From: Uloborus plumipes
Lineage: Eukaryota; Arthropoda; Arachnida; Araneae; Uloboridae
Reading direction: 5' to 3'
Assembly (NCBI GenBank): GCA_038373865.1
Contig: JAXGGA010001139.1
Span: 62,001 to 126,000, forward strand
DNA length: 64,000 nt
Every line of letters starts with the position of its first letter. The stretch's first letter is position 1. Shown piece by piece: positions 47,841-61,336 of the stretch. The translations under genes were made by a program, and so were the position numbers. The notes beneath the pieces were generated by a model that saw only the letters and a list, made by a program, of their open reading frames with translations, was not told the origin of the DNA and ran no database searches.

Positions 47841-49081
47841 AGAGCTGTAATTGTCATTCATTAATTTGTGTAATAAAGATGTGTTTGTAAGTTACCCAGT
47901 TAAAAATTCCCATAATTCTCAATTTTTTAAAAAAAGTTTTTAAATTTATGAAAATCAATTTCTAAACATTATAAGGATCTGATAAATTATACTTCAAACA
48001 AGAAAACAGCTGTAACAGAGCAGAAATTTGCCGTAGAATAGATTTTCATATTATGCCTTTCCCTTTTTGTGTAACGTAAGTTACTGCCTTATTTTTGACT
48101 GCTGAATTTTGTAAAATTTCAATGAAGCGAATATTTTTGCACTTTAATTTTGCTTTTGCCTATCATTTTCATAGAATGCTTTTATACAAGATTTGTATAA
48201 CAATATTTGTCTGTACTGAGGTGCTAAATGCCTATGAGTTGGTCGAAATGTAACGTAAGTTACCGTGGAATTGCCCATATGTATTGATGCATTAAAAGAA
48301 TGACAAATTGCTTGATTTAAATTAGTACACACATAGATGAAAACAAAGTGATTAAACAGGAAAAAAACATAATTAACTTTGAAAAGTATGCTAATCTGAC
48401 CTCATGCAAAATATGACCTAATTTTACCCACATGTTTTTTTTTTACCTTAAAAATTATACTTTTTGCTGCTTTCACTTAAAATTTTTAGAAAATGGTGCA
48501 TGCAAATGTGCTCTATGTAATAGACAAAAATGTTTGCTTGTACTTTCATTTAATTTTCTTTAAATCAAAAGTGTTTATGGCTCGTTCAAGTTTCTATTTA
48601 AGAAAACATTAAAATACAATCTGTAACTTACAAAGTACAAGTTGCAGCTTACTTTGCATATAAAATTATGCTTGGTGACAATCGTCATTGGTGTCATAAC
48701 TGGCATATGACATTACCAATTCATCATAATTGTATGTCACAACCAATTCATCATTGTCGTTACAAAACTGGCAGTTTAGGGAAAAAAAATTGCATTTTAT
48801 TCAGTGATTTTTCAAACAAAAAACAAAAAAATTGACCGATTAAACCTCACCTTTTCCAATGGTTTACTTTAATGGTATTGTTTTTCAGTATTTGCTTGTC
48901 AGGGGCACATTTTCAGCCTTTATTAAAACGAACAATTATTTCTGAAATTCATTGAAATAAAAACTATAAAAATTTTCAAATAGTTTTTTTTTAATTATTG
49001 TTATTGTTTGGTTCAATTTTTCATTAGTACTTTTTTTTTTCAAATGCATTTTCCGTAAGGCAAAATATTATTATTTGTTAG
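47841..49081. other. AT-rich sequence, no gene seen
   Basis: Nothing supported beyond the 'taacgtaagttac' words noted for the preceding fragment. Confidence 0.4.
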
Positions 49082-49083
49082 TA

Positions 49084-49267
49084 CTGTCGGTCAGCTTAAA
49101 CGAATACTGTCGGTTCTAAGAAATATTATTCAATTAAGCAGTGTATTCGTTTAAGCGGGAATCTTTAACGCTGCGTCTATAGCAAGAGAAATATTCGGTT
49201 CCAAAATATTTTATTCGTATAACCGGGGTATTTGTTTATCCGTTACCCGATTAAGCGGGGACGACAG
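49084..49267. mobile_element. pogo-like MITE (~184 bp, TA-flanked)
   Basis: Starts CTGTCGGTCAGCTTAAACGA after TA (49082-49083) and ends, read inverted, CTGTCGTCCCCGCTTAATCG before TA (49268-49269). Repeated words such as 'ttaagcggg', 'taaccgggg' and 'gattaagcgggga' are typical of pogo/Tigger-type ends. Non-coding. Confidence 0.55.
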
Positions 49268-49269
49268 TA

Positions 49270-49878
49270 TTCAAATTAATTTTCTAAGCGCAATTTTTTA
49301 AATTTTCGTTAGAATGATCTGTATACAGATAATTATTGTTTTTAATTCATTTTCAGATGAGTATTTAGTATGCCTAAGCTATTTTTGATGCTCAAATAAC
49401 ATTCAAAATTAGTAAATTTTTGTTTAGCAAATAGTGAATGTTACTATTTATTTGGATAATATTTAACAACCCAACCCATCATAGCATTTATTTTTTTCAA
49501 ATAAAGTTTAACAGTGTTGAGCACAGATGCTAATTTCACACTTAATTCATTATACGCGTTTTTTTCTATCGGTTCTTTAGCTATAGACTTACTGCAATAT
49601 CTTTAGTGAAACAGCAGGTTCCCCACTTCCTATAAACTATTAAAGAAATCCACAACTCCTGATCTAGTAAGTCTTAATGGAGAATTTGCTGCCAGCCATA
49701 GAGCATTCGAGGACATGGAAGTGTACATTCAATATTGTGCTCAAATAAGTTGCGAAAAAATATTACATCGTTACAGCAATCATTGTTAAAATTAATTGTA
49801 ATTTTATTTGCGAATCCATATGTCAGCAATGCGAAAACCAGCATTTTCTCATACGCTTCAATGCAAATTGCTGTCCAT
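49270..49878. other. No gene seen
   Basis: AT-rich; no supported feature. Confidence 0.4.
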
Positions 49879-50028
49879 ATATCTGTACCTCAGAACCAGA
49901 CTAACGTAAGTCCATTTTTGTCATTTTTCAGTAGAGGGGAAAAACGATGTATTCGACAATCGTTTTTCCCCTCTACTGAAAAATGACGAAAATGGTCTTA
50001 CGTTAGTCTGGTTCTGAGGTACAGATAT
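49879..50028. mobile_element. Near-perfect hairpin MITE (150 bp)
   Basis: Arms of about 70 bp starting ATATCTGTACCTCAGAACCA pair almost perfectly around the 10-base loop 'gtattcgaca'; only one or two mismatches are seen. The near identity suggests a recent origin. It contains 'actaacgtaagtc', a word also seen near 12361 and, inverted, near 61549. Confidence 0.85.
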
Positions 50029-50915
50029 GTAGATAATGTAGATGTTCTTTTTTCGGAGGAATTCTTATTTCTTACTGGGGAATAGATTTTTTGTCATCCT
50101 CCATAGTTTTGCACACAAATGCATTAGTCATATGGCTGTTAGTTGCTTTAATACTGGATACATAGATTACTTTTCAAAACTTACAATAAATAACTCAAAG
50201 ATCAAACGTCGTGCGTGACTTACACTTGCAAAAAACTCTGAAAAACTTCGTCGATTACCCCGTAAACAACAGAATCAAATGAAACTGCAATTGGAAATCG
50301 ATAATGTTGACAGTAATGCGTTGTGAGTGAAGACTTAGTGACCTCCAGAGGAGAGAATGTCCAGACAAGAGTGACAAATTCGGTAGCTATGGTTTCTGTC
50401 AAGAGGGAATACACAGAGGTGACAGGCTGAAATGGCTCTGCAGTAATTATTATTATGTTAGCATGTGCATGTTTTATTAGCTGTTGAGCTCACGGAGATT
50501 AATAGAGCATCATGTTATGGGGTTTAGTATGATGATGATGTTTCTCGTTTCAAGCTGATGCAAAAATTAAAAAAGAAAAGTACCTTTCACTAACGAAATG
50601 ATACACATGGATCTATTTTTTAAAATACATTTCAAGTGGCAAAAAACGTTGGTTTTTAGTGAATTCATCTGGTCATGCCTCTTCACACTCCAATCATAAT
50701 AAGGGAGATTTCTTGAAAAACTTGAATATTTTGAAATCTTTATTTTTTTCACTCCGCAATGTTATCACATGTAAAGCATATTAGGTTCAGTCTCAATTAA
50801 AATGCACTAAGTAATCCAAAACTTGGTTTCTTTTAGTCGCTTATTTTTTATTGAAGTGAGCGCACACCTTTTAAAGTTTCTACAATTTTTACAATTAGGG
50901 AACACCAATTGATTA
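50029..50915. other. No gene seen
   Basis: No supported feature before the LINE remnant. Confidence 0.4.
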
Positions 50916-53105
50916 AGAAGTAGAAAACATTATTAGACTGCACCGACTTCAGTTCTACTTGAACCACGGTGGCCATATCTCTGAGAGACAGGCTGGTTTC
51001 AGACGTAGCTATAATACAACCGAACAAAGTGTTCGACTTTCGCAACATATAAAGGATGATTTTCAGAGGAAACAAAGTACGCTTGCTGTCTTTGTCGATT
51101 TTAAATCGGCATTTGACCGCATTTGGAGAAAAAAGCTGCTTAGGTAGCTTCTTCATATAGGAGTGCATGGAAATCTTTTTAAATGGATTAGTGATTTTCT
51201 TTCACAAAGATTCCTCAACATTAAATATGGTAACTCTTGTTCAGGTTTTGGTCAAACCAGGCAGGGCCTTCCTCAGGGCTCGGTTCTGAGTCCTGTTCTC
51301 TTTAATGTCATGGTTAATGACCTTTTGAGTTTTATTAAAGGGACTGTTCCAGAGATAGAGTCACTGTTGTATGCTGATGATCTTGTTATCTAGTCTACTG
51401 GCTCTGACATCCCTATGTTGGAGAAACCACTAAATGTGGCTTTGGAGCCCTGGAAACCAAGACCCTGGACAATGAATTCAAAGTTAACCCGGAAAAGACA
51501 AATTTCGAACTTTCACCCTTAGTACCAAAACGTTTGATGTTAATTTGGTGTACAACAACAATGCTTTGGATCGAACTGATTGTGCTACCTACCTGTGCAT
51601 AACTCTTGGCACTAGACTAACTTGGAATTTAACAAATTGACTGATAAAGTGGTAGGTCGCCTTAGTCTTCTAAAACGTATAGCTGGAATTAAGTGGGGGT
51701 CCTCTCAAAGTGTTCTTTCGTCCACATTTACATCTTACATTAAACCTGTGTTGGAGTATGGCTCAGAGGTTCTTGTCACTGCCTCAGATAGCGCACTTTC
51801 AAAACTCGACCTGGTTCAAAATGGGCCTGGTTGGCACTGAGACTCATCACTGGAGCTGCAATGTCAACACTGCTATGCAGCTTCAGACAGAAATTTATAA
51901 TTTATCTGACAGAAGAATCAATGCTGCTCTTTCTCTTGATGAGAGATTGCTGAGAAAGGAGCATTTCTGGCCGTATTATATTCTTCCTCATACAAGACTT
52001 AAATCTCAACACTCCTTTCTTTTGGAGTGCTAAAAACTTGTCGAGGCCTTTAAGGTCTCCAACTCTAGACTGTGCATTTACAGACCTTCTATTTTTCCTG
52101 GCCTTTTGAAATATGCTAATGCCATATTTGATTTGTTACAGCCTGTCCTGAAGTCAGACTCTCACCAGACTGAATTGTATTCCATTGCCTTGGCCACTGT
52201 ACACAAGAGACACCCTGATCGGGAATGGTTACAGGTTTATACTGACGGTTCAGCCACTCCTTCTGTTGGTAGAGCTGGTGCCGGCGTTTACTCCAAATTT
52301 TTTTAGTCTTCAAGAACCTCTTGACACTTGGGCGGATAATTTTGATGGGGAGATGAATGCAATATTTATGGCCATCAGAGCAATTGGTGAACCAGCTGTA
52401 CAAAATATTGTTATCTTTGTTGATTCTCAGGCTGCGATTCATGCCATTTCAGAGTATAATTTATACCCCTCTCAACTTGGTCTTGAGTGCAAACAGCGCA
52501 TTGACTCTCTTTTGCGTTCCGGAAGAAAGGTCTTTCAGTGGATTCCTGCCCATTGTGGCAGACCCCCTTGTGGGAACGAAAGGGCAGACACCTGGGCCAA
52601 AGAGGCTGCAGCTGTGGGTCCATCTCCACAACGGGTTCCTCTTAGAAACGCAAGGCGAATTATTGCCGGCAAGATCTGGCATGGTTCAGTTTTTGCTTTC
52701 AAGAACATGGCTGAAGGAAAATCCTGGTCTTGCCTTCTGGATAAGGAGCAGCGCTCTCATCTCTCCCTCCTTCCCAGGGCAGAAGGAGTTGCCTCTTTTA
52801 GGACTCTCACTGATCATGACTATTTGCAGGCCCATTTGCACAAAATCAACCTAGCCAGTTCACCCGATTGCATGCTTTGCAACACCTCTCTAATGGCAGG
52901 GAAGCATCTTTTTAGCTGTCCCTCTCTTTTTGACATTTATTCCAATGACTACTTTCAGGCCCTCACACCTTCTAAGGCCACTTCATTTTTATACTGGACT
53001 GCAAGACGTTTTATGTTTAAAAGAACAATGGCGGGCGTAATTAAAAAAAATATTAGACTGCTACGAAAGAACGATGGGTCCTTTAAAACAAAAATCGTCC
53101 GCTAA
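50916..53105 (+). pseudogene. LINE ORF2 remnant: reverse transcriptase, RNase H, C-terminal Cys/His motif
   Basis: Copies element RNA into DNA in working relatives. Reading across frames, fingers/palm: 'ISERQAGFRRSYNTTEQ', 'AVFVDFKSAFDRIW', 'TRQGLPQGSVLSPVLFNV', and the catalytic YADD box at 51370-51381. The thumb region follows ('YIKPVLEYGSEVL'). RNase H: 'VYTDGSATP' (~52240), 'DGEMNAI', 'FVDSQAAIHAIS', 'WIPAHCG' and 'GNERADTWAKEAA', with the four acidic residues present. The C-terminus has CMLC...H....C. TAG stops replace a codon after KKLLR (51145) and the Trp after YADDLVI (51391), and frameshifts occur near 51450, 51830 and 52295. The endonuclease is missing, so the copy is 5'-truncated. 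The RNase H domain places it with I/R1/LOA-type elements near jockey; the exact clade is not decided. Confidence 0.92.
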
Positions 53106-56100
53106 GCTATATCGGCTTAACGGAGTCTACACCATAGTCATTGAGTCAGTAGGTAGAAAAGCGCATAGCGTAAGTTAATGCAGTTCGCATGAGCCAATAT
53201 CGGATAACGAGATTGGCTATGAGTCACTTAGTGAAGGAGGCCAGATATCATAATATCTGTGTAAAGTAGCAGCGATTAAAAAATCAAAGAATGAAATTTA
53301 AAAATAAAATAAAGGCGATATTGAACATTAGCTCTTTAAAATCAACAGCGGAAGAATCATTTAGAAAATAAGAGACCGAAAAAGTTTATTTCCAAGAAAT
53401 TAGCAACGAAGCTAGGACAGCTTGAAAGAAGAAGATGGTATTCCCCGATTAATCAAAAGGAGAACATTATTCAGATCAATTGTTTAGAAAGAGAATACCG
53501 CCACATTTCACTTCTAAACCGTATAAAAACACGCTTTCTGGTTAAAATATCATCTCAAAGGACGGCATAGACAAATATAATATTTACTATGTAGGGACAT
53601 ATAACTTATTTTCTTCCGAGAAATCATCAATAGTAAACACAGTAGGAAAAACACGAAAACCTAAAATATAAACAAACGCACGATTTGTTTGTAAAAATGA
53701 CATTAATTGTACAAAACTACTGCAAGTTTAAGATGAAAAAAGTTCCACTTTTCAAAAAAAAAAAGCTTGTCACAGGAGTTACCTGAATGCTCCTGAACGG
53801 CTCATTTTTCTTTCTTTTTTTTCTTTTCTTTTTTTTACCTTGTTAAGAAAGTAAAAAGGAATTTCTTGAAGATTTTATCCCAATGAAATGTACATTTTTC
53901 CCCTAGTGATTTACCTTTATGTCTTTTTCTAGAAATGTGAACCAAAATCTATTTCTAGTTTATCCTCTAGGAAGGAAGAAATATGAGAAAGAGCTGGGAT
54001 TATTAAAGTTTAAAACTATACTACTTTGCAACTCACCTTATAACTCTCGTGCATTGATTTCCATTTTTTTCCTATTGAATGCTTGAATTCTGTTGCTATT
54101 TATAGAGTCAAAGCACTTTAGGCTTTATTACTTTTATTCTGTGTGGGACAAAAATAAATTACGAATGTGAGCGAAGAAGGTGAACCAATTAACAATTTTT
54201 TTTACAATGTGAAAACATTTTCGATTTCAGTAAGTGTTTTATGGATTTAGTATATTCACTTAACTACAGTTTTTTAAATCGTTGTTCACTTTTTGGTGCC
54301 AACTATTCACAAAGCCTTCCAAATTCTCATTTAAAACCTTGGGGGGTTTTGGACCAGAGAGTGTTCGGTTTCTGGTCTGGATTAAAAAACAAAGCTTTCA
54401 TCAGGTCCCCATCCAACCGGTTATAAACCACGTATAGTGGTAAGTACGTGGGACTCTGAAATATGTAAGTCTATTTTATATCATTCAACCGTACATTTTA
54501 AGCAAGTAGTTTTTGCCTTTCCTAGATAAATAGTAAACTTTAATTGGAATAGGCAACAATTTAGCTGAAGGGCTTCTAAATGCTACTTAAGGCTCAGAAA
54601 ATTGATGTTTGAAAAAAAAATGAGCATTGCATTTAATATAAGCCCAACTTTAAGTTTTATTTAAATGCACTTAAATAAAACCTAACATTTAAATAAAATA
54701 CATTTAAATTTTATTTAAATGTTATATTTACTAAAAGAATGAATATTGAAGTTTTGTAAAGATTAAGCTTGGGCCGGAAGATTTTTTAGAAATGCATTTT
54801 GATTACAAGAAAATTTCTTAATGAACTGATACAGACAAGAATTTTAACTGAAATTCCTACAGACTTGAAATTATAGGGAGACACAAAGATATATCATTGA
54901 GAAATATTTATTTTTGTTTATTTAATATTTATTTATTTTTTCGAGGACTCAATATTGCGCAGTACCTTTTAAAATTATTCTATTGTAACTTTGAAATTCT
55001 AAGTTCTGGAAGGAGAAGCAATTTGTTTAGGATATCTATAATTTAAACTAAGGTGAATAATTTGTTATGATACTGAAGTTATATTGACTATTTTCAGCAC
55101 CAAATCTTGAATAAAAATGAATTCCTTTATTAAGAATTTATATAAGAAAGCTGAATAAAATAAAGATTTAAAGAATGCTATGGCTTTCCCTTACAGTCTT
55201 ACTGTGAGTAATATTACCTCAATTTCTCGATGTGTGTGTATTCTTTGTCTTATAATAGCACTGATTGACAAAACTTTTGTTGAATGAAACAGGTATAGTG
55301 TTTCTAGGGAAATTTTTGACGCTTATTTCAGATATCTAATCAGACTTTTTCATCACCCTAGTATTGGTTGAAATCATGGGTTTTAAGTGTTTATTTTTCC
55401 CGCGTTTTCTTGTGTCATGTAAGGATAAAAAAACTCACAAATAACTACTAAAAGCTTTTATAGAGACAAGAAATGTGGATATGAACAGTCAGGTTTGCTG
55501 TTTCTACCGTGATGACAAGGTGATTAGTCAGTGGCCCCAAATTTCCTGATACAGGCTACATGAATTAAATTATTTTCCGTTGTTTAATGTCTGAAAAAAT
55601 ATAAAGAATTCATAAATTTTTGCGCTATGGAAAATGCTTTATTATGCTGTATTAGAGTGGTGGCTGTGTAATAGCTAAGTTTGTATTTCAATATAGCACA
55701 AATGATACTTGCCATTTAACTCTTTCGAAACTAGTTTAAAAGCAATACTATTGCACTTTTGAAATACTTTGCCTTCGGCACCACTAACATATTCAGTCAA
55801 AATAAAGGAAACACATGAAGATTCGTGAATTTTTTTAGATAAAATTTAGCACAACACATGTTATAGCATAACTACTTTTGGCTTACAATTAATTTAAACA
55901 AAGGGCACGAAATCATTACTTTTTTGACATTTTCCCCGAAAAAAACTTAACTTGCTTCCACTTTCAAATTTAAAAGGATGGCTAATATATCACTTTGAAT
56001 TAGTTATAAATTTCTTCCAAAGAAAAGTTTATTATTATTATTTATTTATTTATTTAATTCTGTGTCTGTACGTCTTTCTTCAAAGACAGTTTGGAGATTT

Positions 56101-57422
56101 TAGACAGTTCATGATTAAGATATCCTTACTTCACATCTGCTCGTCTATACTTTTCTTAAGGTCAACGAGTTCTTAGATCTGGTCTGACTGCATCAGGCCA
56201 AATAGAAGATAAGCAACAACAACGACAAATTAAATGGTTACATTAAAGCATTTTAAAATAATGTTCCAAATCAACCACATGTTGTCTACCTTGTTGAAAA
56301 AAAAACTGGGAACTCATTATCTGATTTCTTTCCAAGTGTTAAATTCCCTACTTCTAAAACAGTAATGGAAACATACAATGGTAACAGGCGTTTGTCTAAT
56401 CAAATAGTGATAAGTGTTCTTCATGCATTTATGTTTTCAAAATGAGTTTAAGAACATGTGAATAAAAGTTAAATTGCCTTCAGGTTTGCTACACGCATTT
56501 CATTATTTTCTAAGTGTTTAAATCTTAACTCAGATTTCAGAAGTTCTGTAAACCTTTCTTCGCCATTGTTCTTCGCATTAGTAACCAACTCGCTGTAAAA
56601 TATTACTTTCAGGTTGTAAACAGAATCTGTTTTCACCATTTCATCAGAAAGGTTGCGCAGGTGAATTTTTATGGAGAGAAATATATGAACAGAGAGTTAG
56701 GTACGTGACTTTGATAAAATACTTATTTCTTAGAAACGTTGCTTTTATTTCTTAGGAAACTTTACATTTTCATAACAAAGCCTATTATAAAAGAAATTAT
56801 GAGCTCTTCCAAAAGCAGGGTAAACAGAATATTTATAGCATGCTGGTATGAACGGTATTAAATTATGTTTTTGCGTTCTAAAACAAATATATTTTCGATT
56901 GAATAAATGCACGTAATATATTTGAATTCGGAGCCCATTTGCTTTTCCTTTCTTTCTTTTTACTAGAATACAGAAAAGTCAAAAGTAAGGAATATGATTT
57001 TAGCAGCATACGATTGTTTGTGTTTGCGTATCTTCTATAGTGGAGCTTAAACTATTCATTTGAAAAATAAGGTGTTAATCGAGTCTTTAATAGCTCGGGT
57101 AACGTTGGCTACATTTTAACCGGTTTTAATAATAGTACTTTGATCGATCTAACCTTGTAGACCACGATTTTAACCTAGTTCAGTCATTTCATTTTTCTCG
57201 ACTACGGCGCAGCTAAAAGAAATAGTTATGACTTTGTACGTATGTACCTATGTAGGTAGGTATGTATGCCTGTGCAGTGGTGGATCCAGAAAAAATTGAC
57301 TGAGAGGGGTGGGGCGAAGTTAACGTTTTGAAGATTTATAACAACTTATGAAAAATTTTACTAACTTAATATTAGTAAATATTAAATAGTTGTAAAGATA
57401 AATTCAATAATAATAATTAATT
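53106..57422. other. LINE 3' flank, then AT-rich sequence; no gene seen
   Basis: The first ~215 bp (to the A-rich 'aaaaataaaataaagg' near 53310-53336) may be the LINE 3' UTR and tail. Beyond it there are A/T runs, palindromic 'atttaaat' repeats (54655-54725) and a hAT-like start CAGTGGTGGATCCAG at 57277 without a partner. No protein domain was recognised. Confidence 0.4.
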
Positions 57423-57872
57423 TTAACCCTACACTGCATGATTTTTTATTTTTCTTTAAAAAAAATATATGTGTTTGTCAATGTAGTAAGAAAACATGGA
57501 AAAATATTTTAAAAAAATGTAACTCTAAATTTTCACAACTTTCTAATTAAAAATAGTTTTGTTGCCAAATGGCTACATCATGCATTCAACAGATAAAAAT
57601 GATTTTAAATGACAGTCTTGAAATTAGTTTTTTTTTTTTTGTAACAAAATAGAGGACTTGAACATTTGATGCACTGTACTCTTGTAATTCTTCACATTTA
57701 CATCATTGTTTATTTGTACTGTGTTTTTTCCGATGATCAATTCTGTCAAATCTGATATCTTTTGGAGGCTCTCTAGCGCAAGCTTTCTTTTTTTTTGGTT
57801 GTAACTCTAGTTCCTCTGTAGCTAATGCCCTCTTTTTAATACGCTTTTATTAACTTCATATGTGGGTTTGTT

Positions 57873-57878
57873 TGTATG

Positions 57879-57908
<30 letters not shown>
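57873..57908. repeat. (GTAT)n microsatellite
   Basis: About nine GTAT units inside the piggyBac-like element. Confidence 0.95.
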
Positions 57909-57909
<1 letters not shown>

Positions 57910-57998
57910 CTCTGAATAAAAGATAAAATTTACGTTCTTTTTAAATATAAACTGTATTTCATGTGGATGTATTATAAGTGCATGTAAACTTAAGTGCG

Positions 57999-60526
57999 GG
58001 GTCATTCCATTTTAAATCAACAAATGGGGTGCGCATCACCATTTTTGATTTTGATGAAAATTTGAATGTGTATTCCTTTTACTTCCCAGAGCTCAAAATA
58101 GTGTTCATTTTATTTTAAAAAAATTTACCCTTTGATATATAGGCCATTTTTGTTGTTCGCAACAGCGAAAATCGGGCGTTTTGATGCTTTGTCCTATGAA
58201 CTATAACTTTTTTTCTATCAATGATTTTGAGCTTAAATATAGCTCATTGGAAAGCTAAGAAAAAGATCTTTTTATATATGCTATCGATAAATTTCAGATT
58301 TAAAAAAAAATGTTTATTTTTTCCAGGTCAACGTTCACGACGAAAATGACATTTTTTACTACTTTCGAACATTAAAAAACCCATGAAGGGTTCAAAGTAA
58401 CAAGCCGATTTTTTCATCATATATTCATAGTCATAGTTACTTACTGTACAAAAAAAACTGGCTTGTTACTCCACCCCCTTTATGAGATATGCCCCCCCCC
58501 CCAAAGTTGTAATTTTTTTAAAAATCCAATTTTCAACGCTAAAAAAATGCATGTGGGGGAGGGGGGGGGGCAAGATAAAAAAAACTTTTATATATGGTAT
58601 TTTAAGTACTTTTTACCAGCTTTTTAATAAAACAAAAGTTGCTTTGTTATTCAAAGGCGTTTGGCAGATATAAGGGACTGAACTTTCAAAAAATTGCACA
58701 AAAACAATACGATTATTTTTATTTTTTAAATCTTTTTTTTTTATTTAAATGTAATTATATACCTTATTCTTTGCCTTAAATGCTAAAAAAAGACTAAGAA
58801 GAGCAGTGAAGAAACATATTTAAAGTTTAATAAGATAATTTAATATTTTTAACGCCTGGGAATACAGAATACCACTAAACTTGTCTGATTTTTAAACATC
58901 TGATTGCTACCTACAACAGGACGGAGCATTTCTCAACTTGTCCAGGTTTGTTCATACCATGTGGTTATCCTTGTTCTGGCTTGCTCTCACATGTGTATCT
59001 TAGTTGTCTTTCAAATTCTGAAAGAAGTAGGTTGTTGAACTAGTGTTTCTGCTGTAAAATCTTGTGAAGCTGATGTGATTAATTTTCATTTCAAGTTCAT
59101 TCATATTCACAGAATGTTTTGTTAAAGGTAAAAGAAGAAATTCTTTAGAATCCTTAAATATAAATTTAAATTTGTCTTTCTACATGTAAACAGTGAATAA
59201 ATTATGGATAACCCTAAATGCTCCATAGGAGTTTTTGAGAATGATGATTGTAATATTTTAAGTTACAGTAGGCAGTCTACTGTAAATAGTATTCCTGAGT
59301 ACAGTGATGATGATAAAACTTTACTGCACCTGAGAACTAGGTGTAAAACTATTGAAACTGTTTGTACCTACCAGCAAAAAGTTCCATAGAGGGGGCAAAA
59401 TTTGGCAAGAATTTTTTTTTTGCATGGTAGGTACAAACAGTTTCAATAGTTTTACACCCAGTACTCAGGTGCAGTAAAGTTTTATCATTATCACTCTACT
59501 CAGAAATACTATTTACATTTGACTGCCTACTGTAACTTAAAATATTACAATCATCATTCTCAAAAACTCCTATGGAGCATTTAGAACTTATTCACAGTCC
59601 TGTTGTAGGTAGCAATCAGATGTTTAAAAATCAGACAAGTTTAGTGGTATTCTATATTCCCAGGTGTTAAAAATATTAAATTATCTTATTAAACTTTAAA
59701 TATGTTTCTTCATTGCTCTTCTTAGTCTTTTTTTAGCATTTAAAGCAAAGAATAAGGTATATAATTACATTTAAATAAAAAAAAATATATTTAAAAAAAT
59801 GAAAATAATCGTGTTGTTTTTGTGCAATTTTTTGAAAGTTCAGTCCCTTATATCTACCAAACGCCTTTGAATAACAAAGCAACTTTTATTTCATTAGAAA
59901 GTTGGTAAAAAGTACTTAAAATACCACGTATAAAAATTTTTTTATCTTGCCCCCCCCCCCACCATGCATTTTTTTAGCGTTGAAAATTGGATTTTTTAAA
60001 AAAATTACAACTTTGGGGGGGGGGCATATCTCATAAAGGGGGTGGAGTAACAAGCCAATTTTTTTTTATACAGTAAGTAACCATGACTATGAATATATAA
60101 TGAAAAAATCGGCTTGTTACTTTGAACCCTTCATGGGTTTTTTAATGTTCGAAAGTAGTAAAAAATGTTATTTTCGTCGTAAACTTTGACCTTGAAAAAA
60201 TAAATATTTTTTTAAAATCTGAAATTTATTGATAGCATATATAAAAAGATCTTTTTCTTAGCTTTCGAATGAGCTATATTTGAGCTCAAAATCTTTGATA
60301 GAAAAAAAGTTATAGTTCATAAGACAAAGCATCAAAACGCCCAATTTTCGCTGTTGCCAACAACAAAAGTGGCCTATATATCAAAGGGTAAATTTTTTAA
60401 AAATAAAATGAACCCTGTTTTGAGCTCTGGGAAGTAAAAGGAATACACATGCAAATTTTCATCAAAATCAAAAATGGTGATGCAACAACTTTTTTGAAAA
60501 TTTGTTGATTTAAAATGGAATGACCC
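57999..60526. mobile_element. Foldback element with GGGTCATTCCAT ends, 4-bp duplication (2528 bp)
   Basis: Ends GGGTCATTCCATTTTAAATC and its reverse complement are flanked by TGCG on both sides (57995-57998 and 60527-60530). The arms match inward for over 1.1 kb and meet near 59395. The left arm has about 265 bp (58923-59187) that the right lacks. G- and C-runs in the arms (58494-58503 and 60015-60024) pair with each other. A relative with the same ends lies at 61337-61958. Confidence 0.88.
59204..59389 (+). pseudogene. Possible captured exon fragment in the foldback arm
   Basis: A 61-codon frame from an ATG ends 'CKTIETVCTYQQKVP' and has balanced, acidic and hydrophilic composition ('PEYSDDDKTLLHL') unlike the surrounding A/T runs. 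The mirrored copy in the right arm (59400-59590) lacks the ATG region. This could be the 5' piece of a host or transposon gene captured before the arm was duplicated. Not identified. Confidence 0.3.
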
Positions 60527-61336
60527 TGCGGATATTCAGTAGTTTTGAAAATCAGAGGGAAACCCGTGATGATCACAGAACATTCCTATGTAAAAGCGTA
60601 TTTTTTAGTTTTTTTCAAAACTATATTTTAAAATTATTAATAATTTTACTTGTCCGTGTAAGCACAACGTTTGTGCTAACTGAAATCTAAAATGAACACG
60701 TTTTGAAGGCTTTTCCCTATTGATTTTTTGTTTGTTCACTCTGTTGAACATCAGCTAAGCATTGATAATTGCGAGGTCTAATAAACGGTTGAAGAGCCTA
60801 AAGTACCACTTTTGGGTCCGCATGATTATTTTCTAGCTTCCAAAAAGAGATAGAAGCTAGTACGAAACATAAACAAAGCGCATACTTCATGAACTACAGA
60901 GATGAATCGAAGTGCTCTCTGGATGCTTACTGCATAATGTTGCCAAATGGCTACATATATGTATTATGTCCTAGATTATTTTTAAATAATTATTTTGATG
61001 TAAAACGCATCTTAAACGAAAGATAAATGTTTATTTTATTCATGTTATTTCTTTAAAAGACAAAGAAAAATATTTCATTGTAAAAAATAATTTGAAAACA
61101 TGGTAGTTTAAGTGATTTTAAAAGCTATCCATATGGATTCATTTAAGAGCATGTAACAGACCAGTGCTGCCATGTATGGAGGATAAATGGTGATAATTGC
61201 TTTAAATATACCCAATACTTACTTTTTATGCATTGAGTTGCCTAATGACTACAATCTGCTATTCATAAAGAGGGCAAATTGTCCATGTATCCAATTAGCA
61301 ACGCCATGCAGTGTAGGGTTAATAAGAATGATAATA

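Larger units (their letters stand above)
57427..61318. mobile_element. piggyBac-like element (3.9 kb) with a nested foldback
   Basis: Perfect 14-bp TIRs CCCTACACTGCATG are flanked by TTAA on both sides (57423-57426 and 61319-61322). Subterminal words 'gttgccaaatggctacat' (57560 and 60942) and 'gttgcctaatgactaca' (61239) add internal repeats, as in piggyBac relatives. A 2528-bp foldback (57999-60526) sits inside; without it the element is about 1.36 kb. No transposase was recognised, so it is non-autonomous. Confidence 0.8.
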
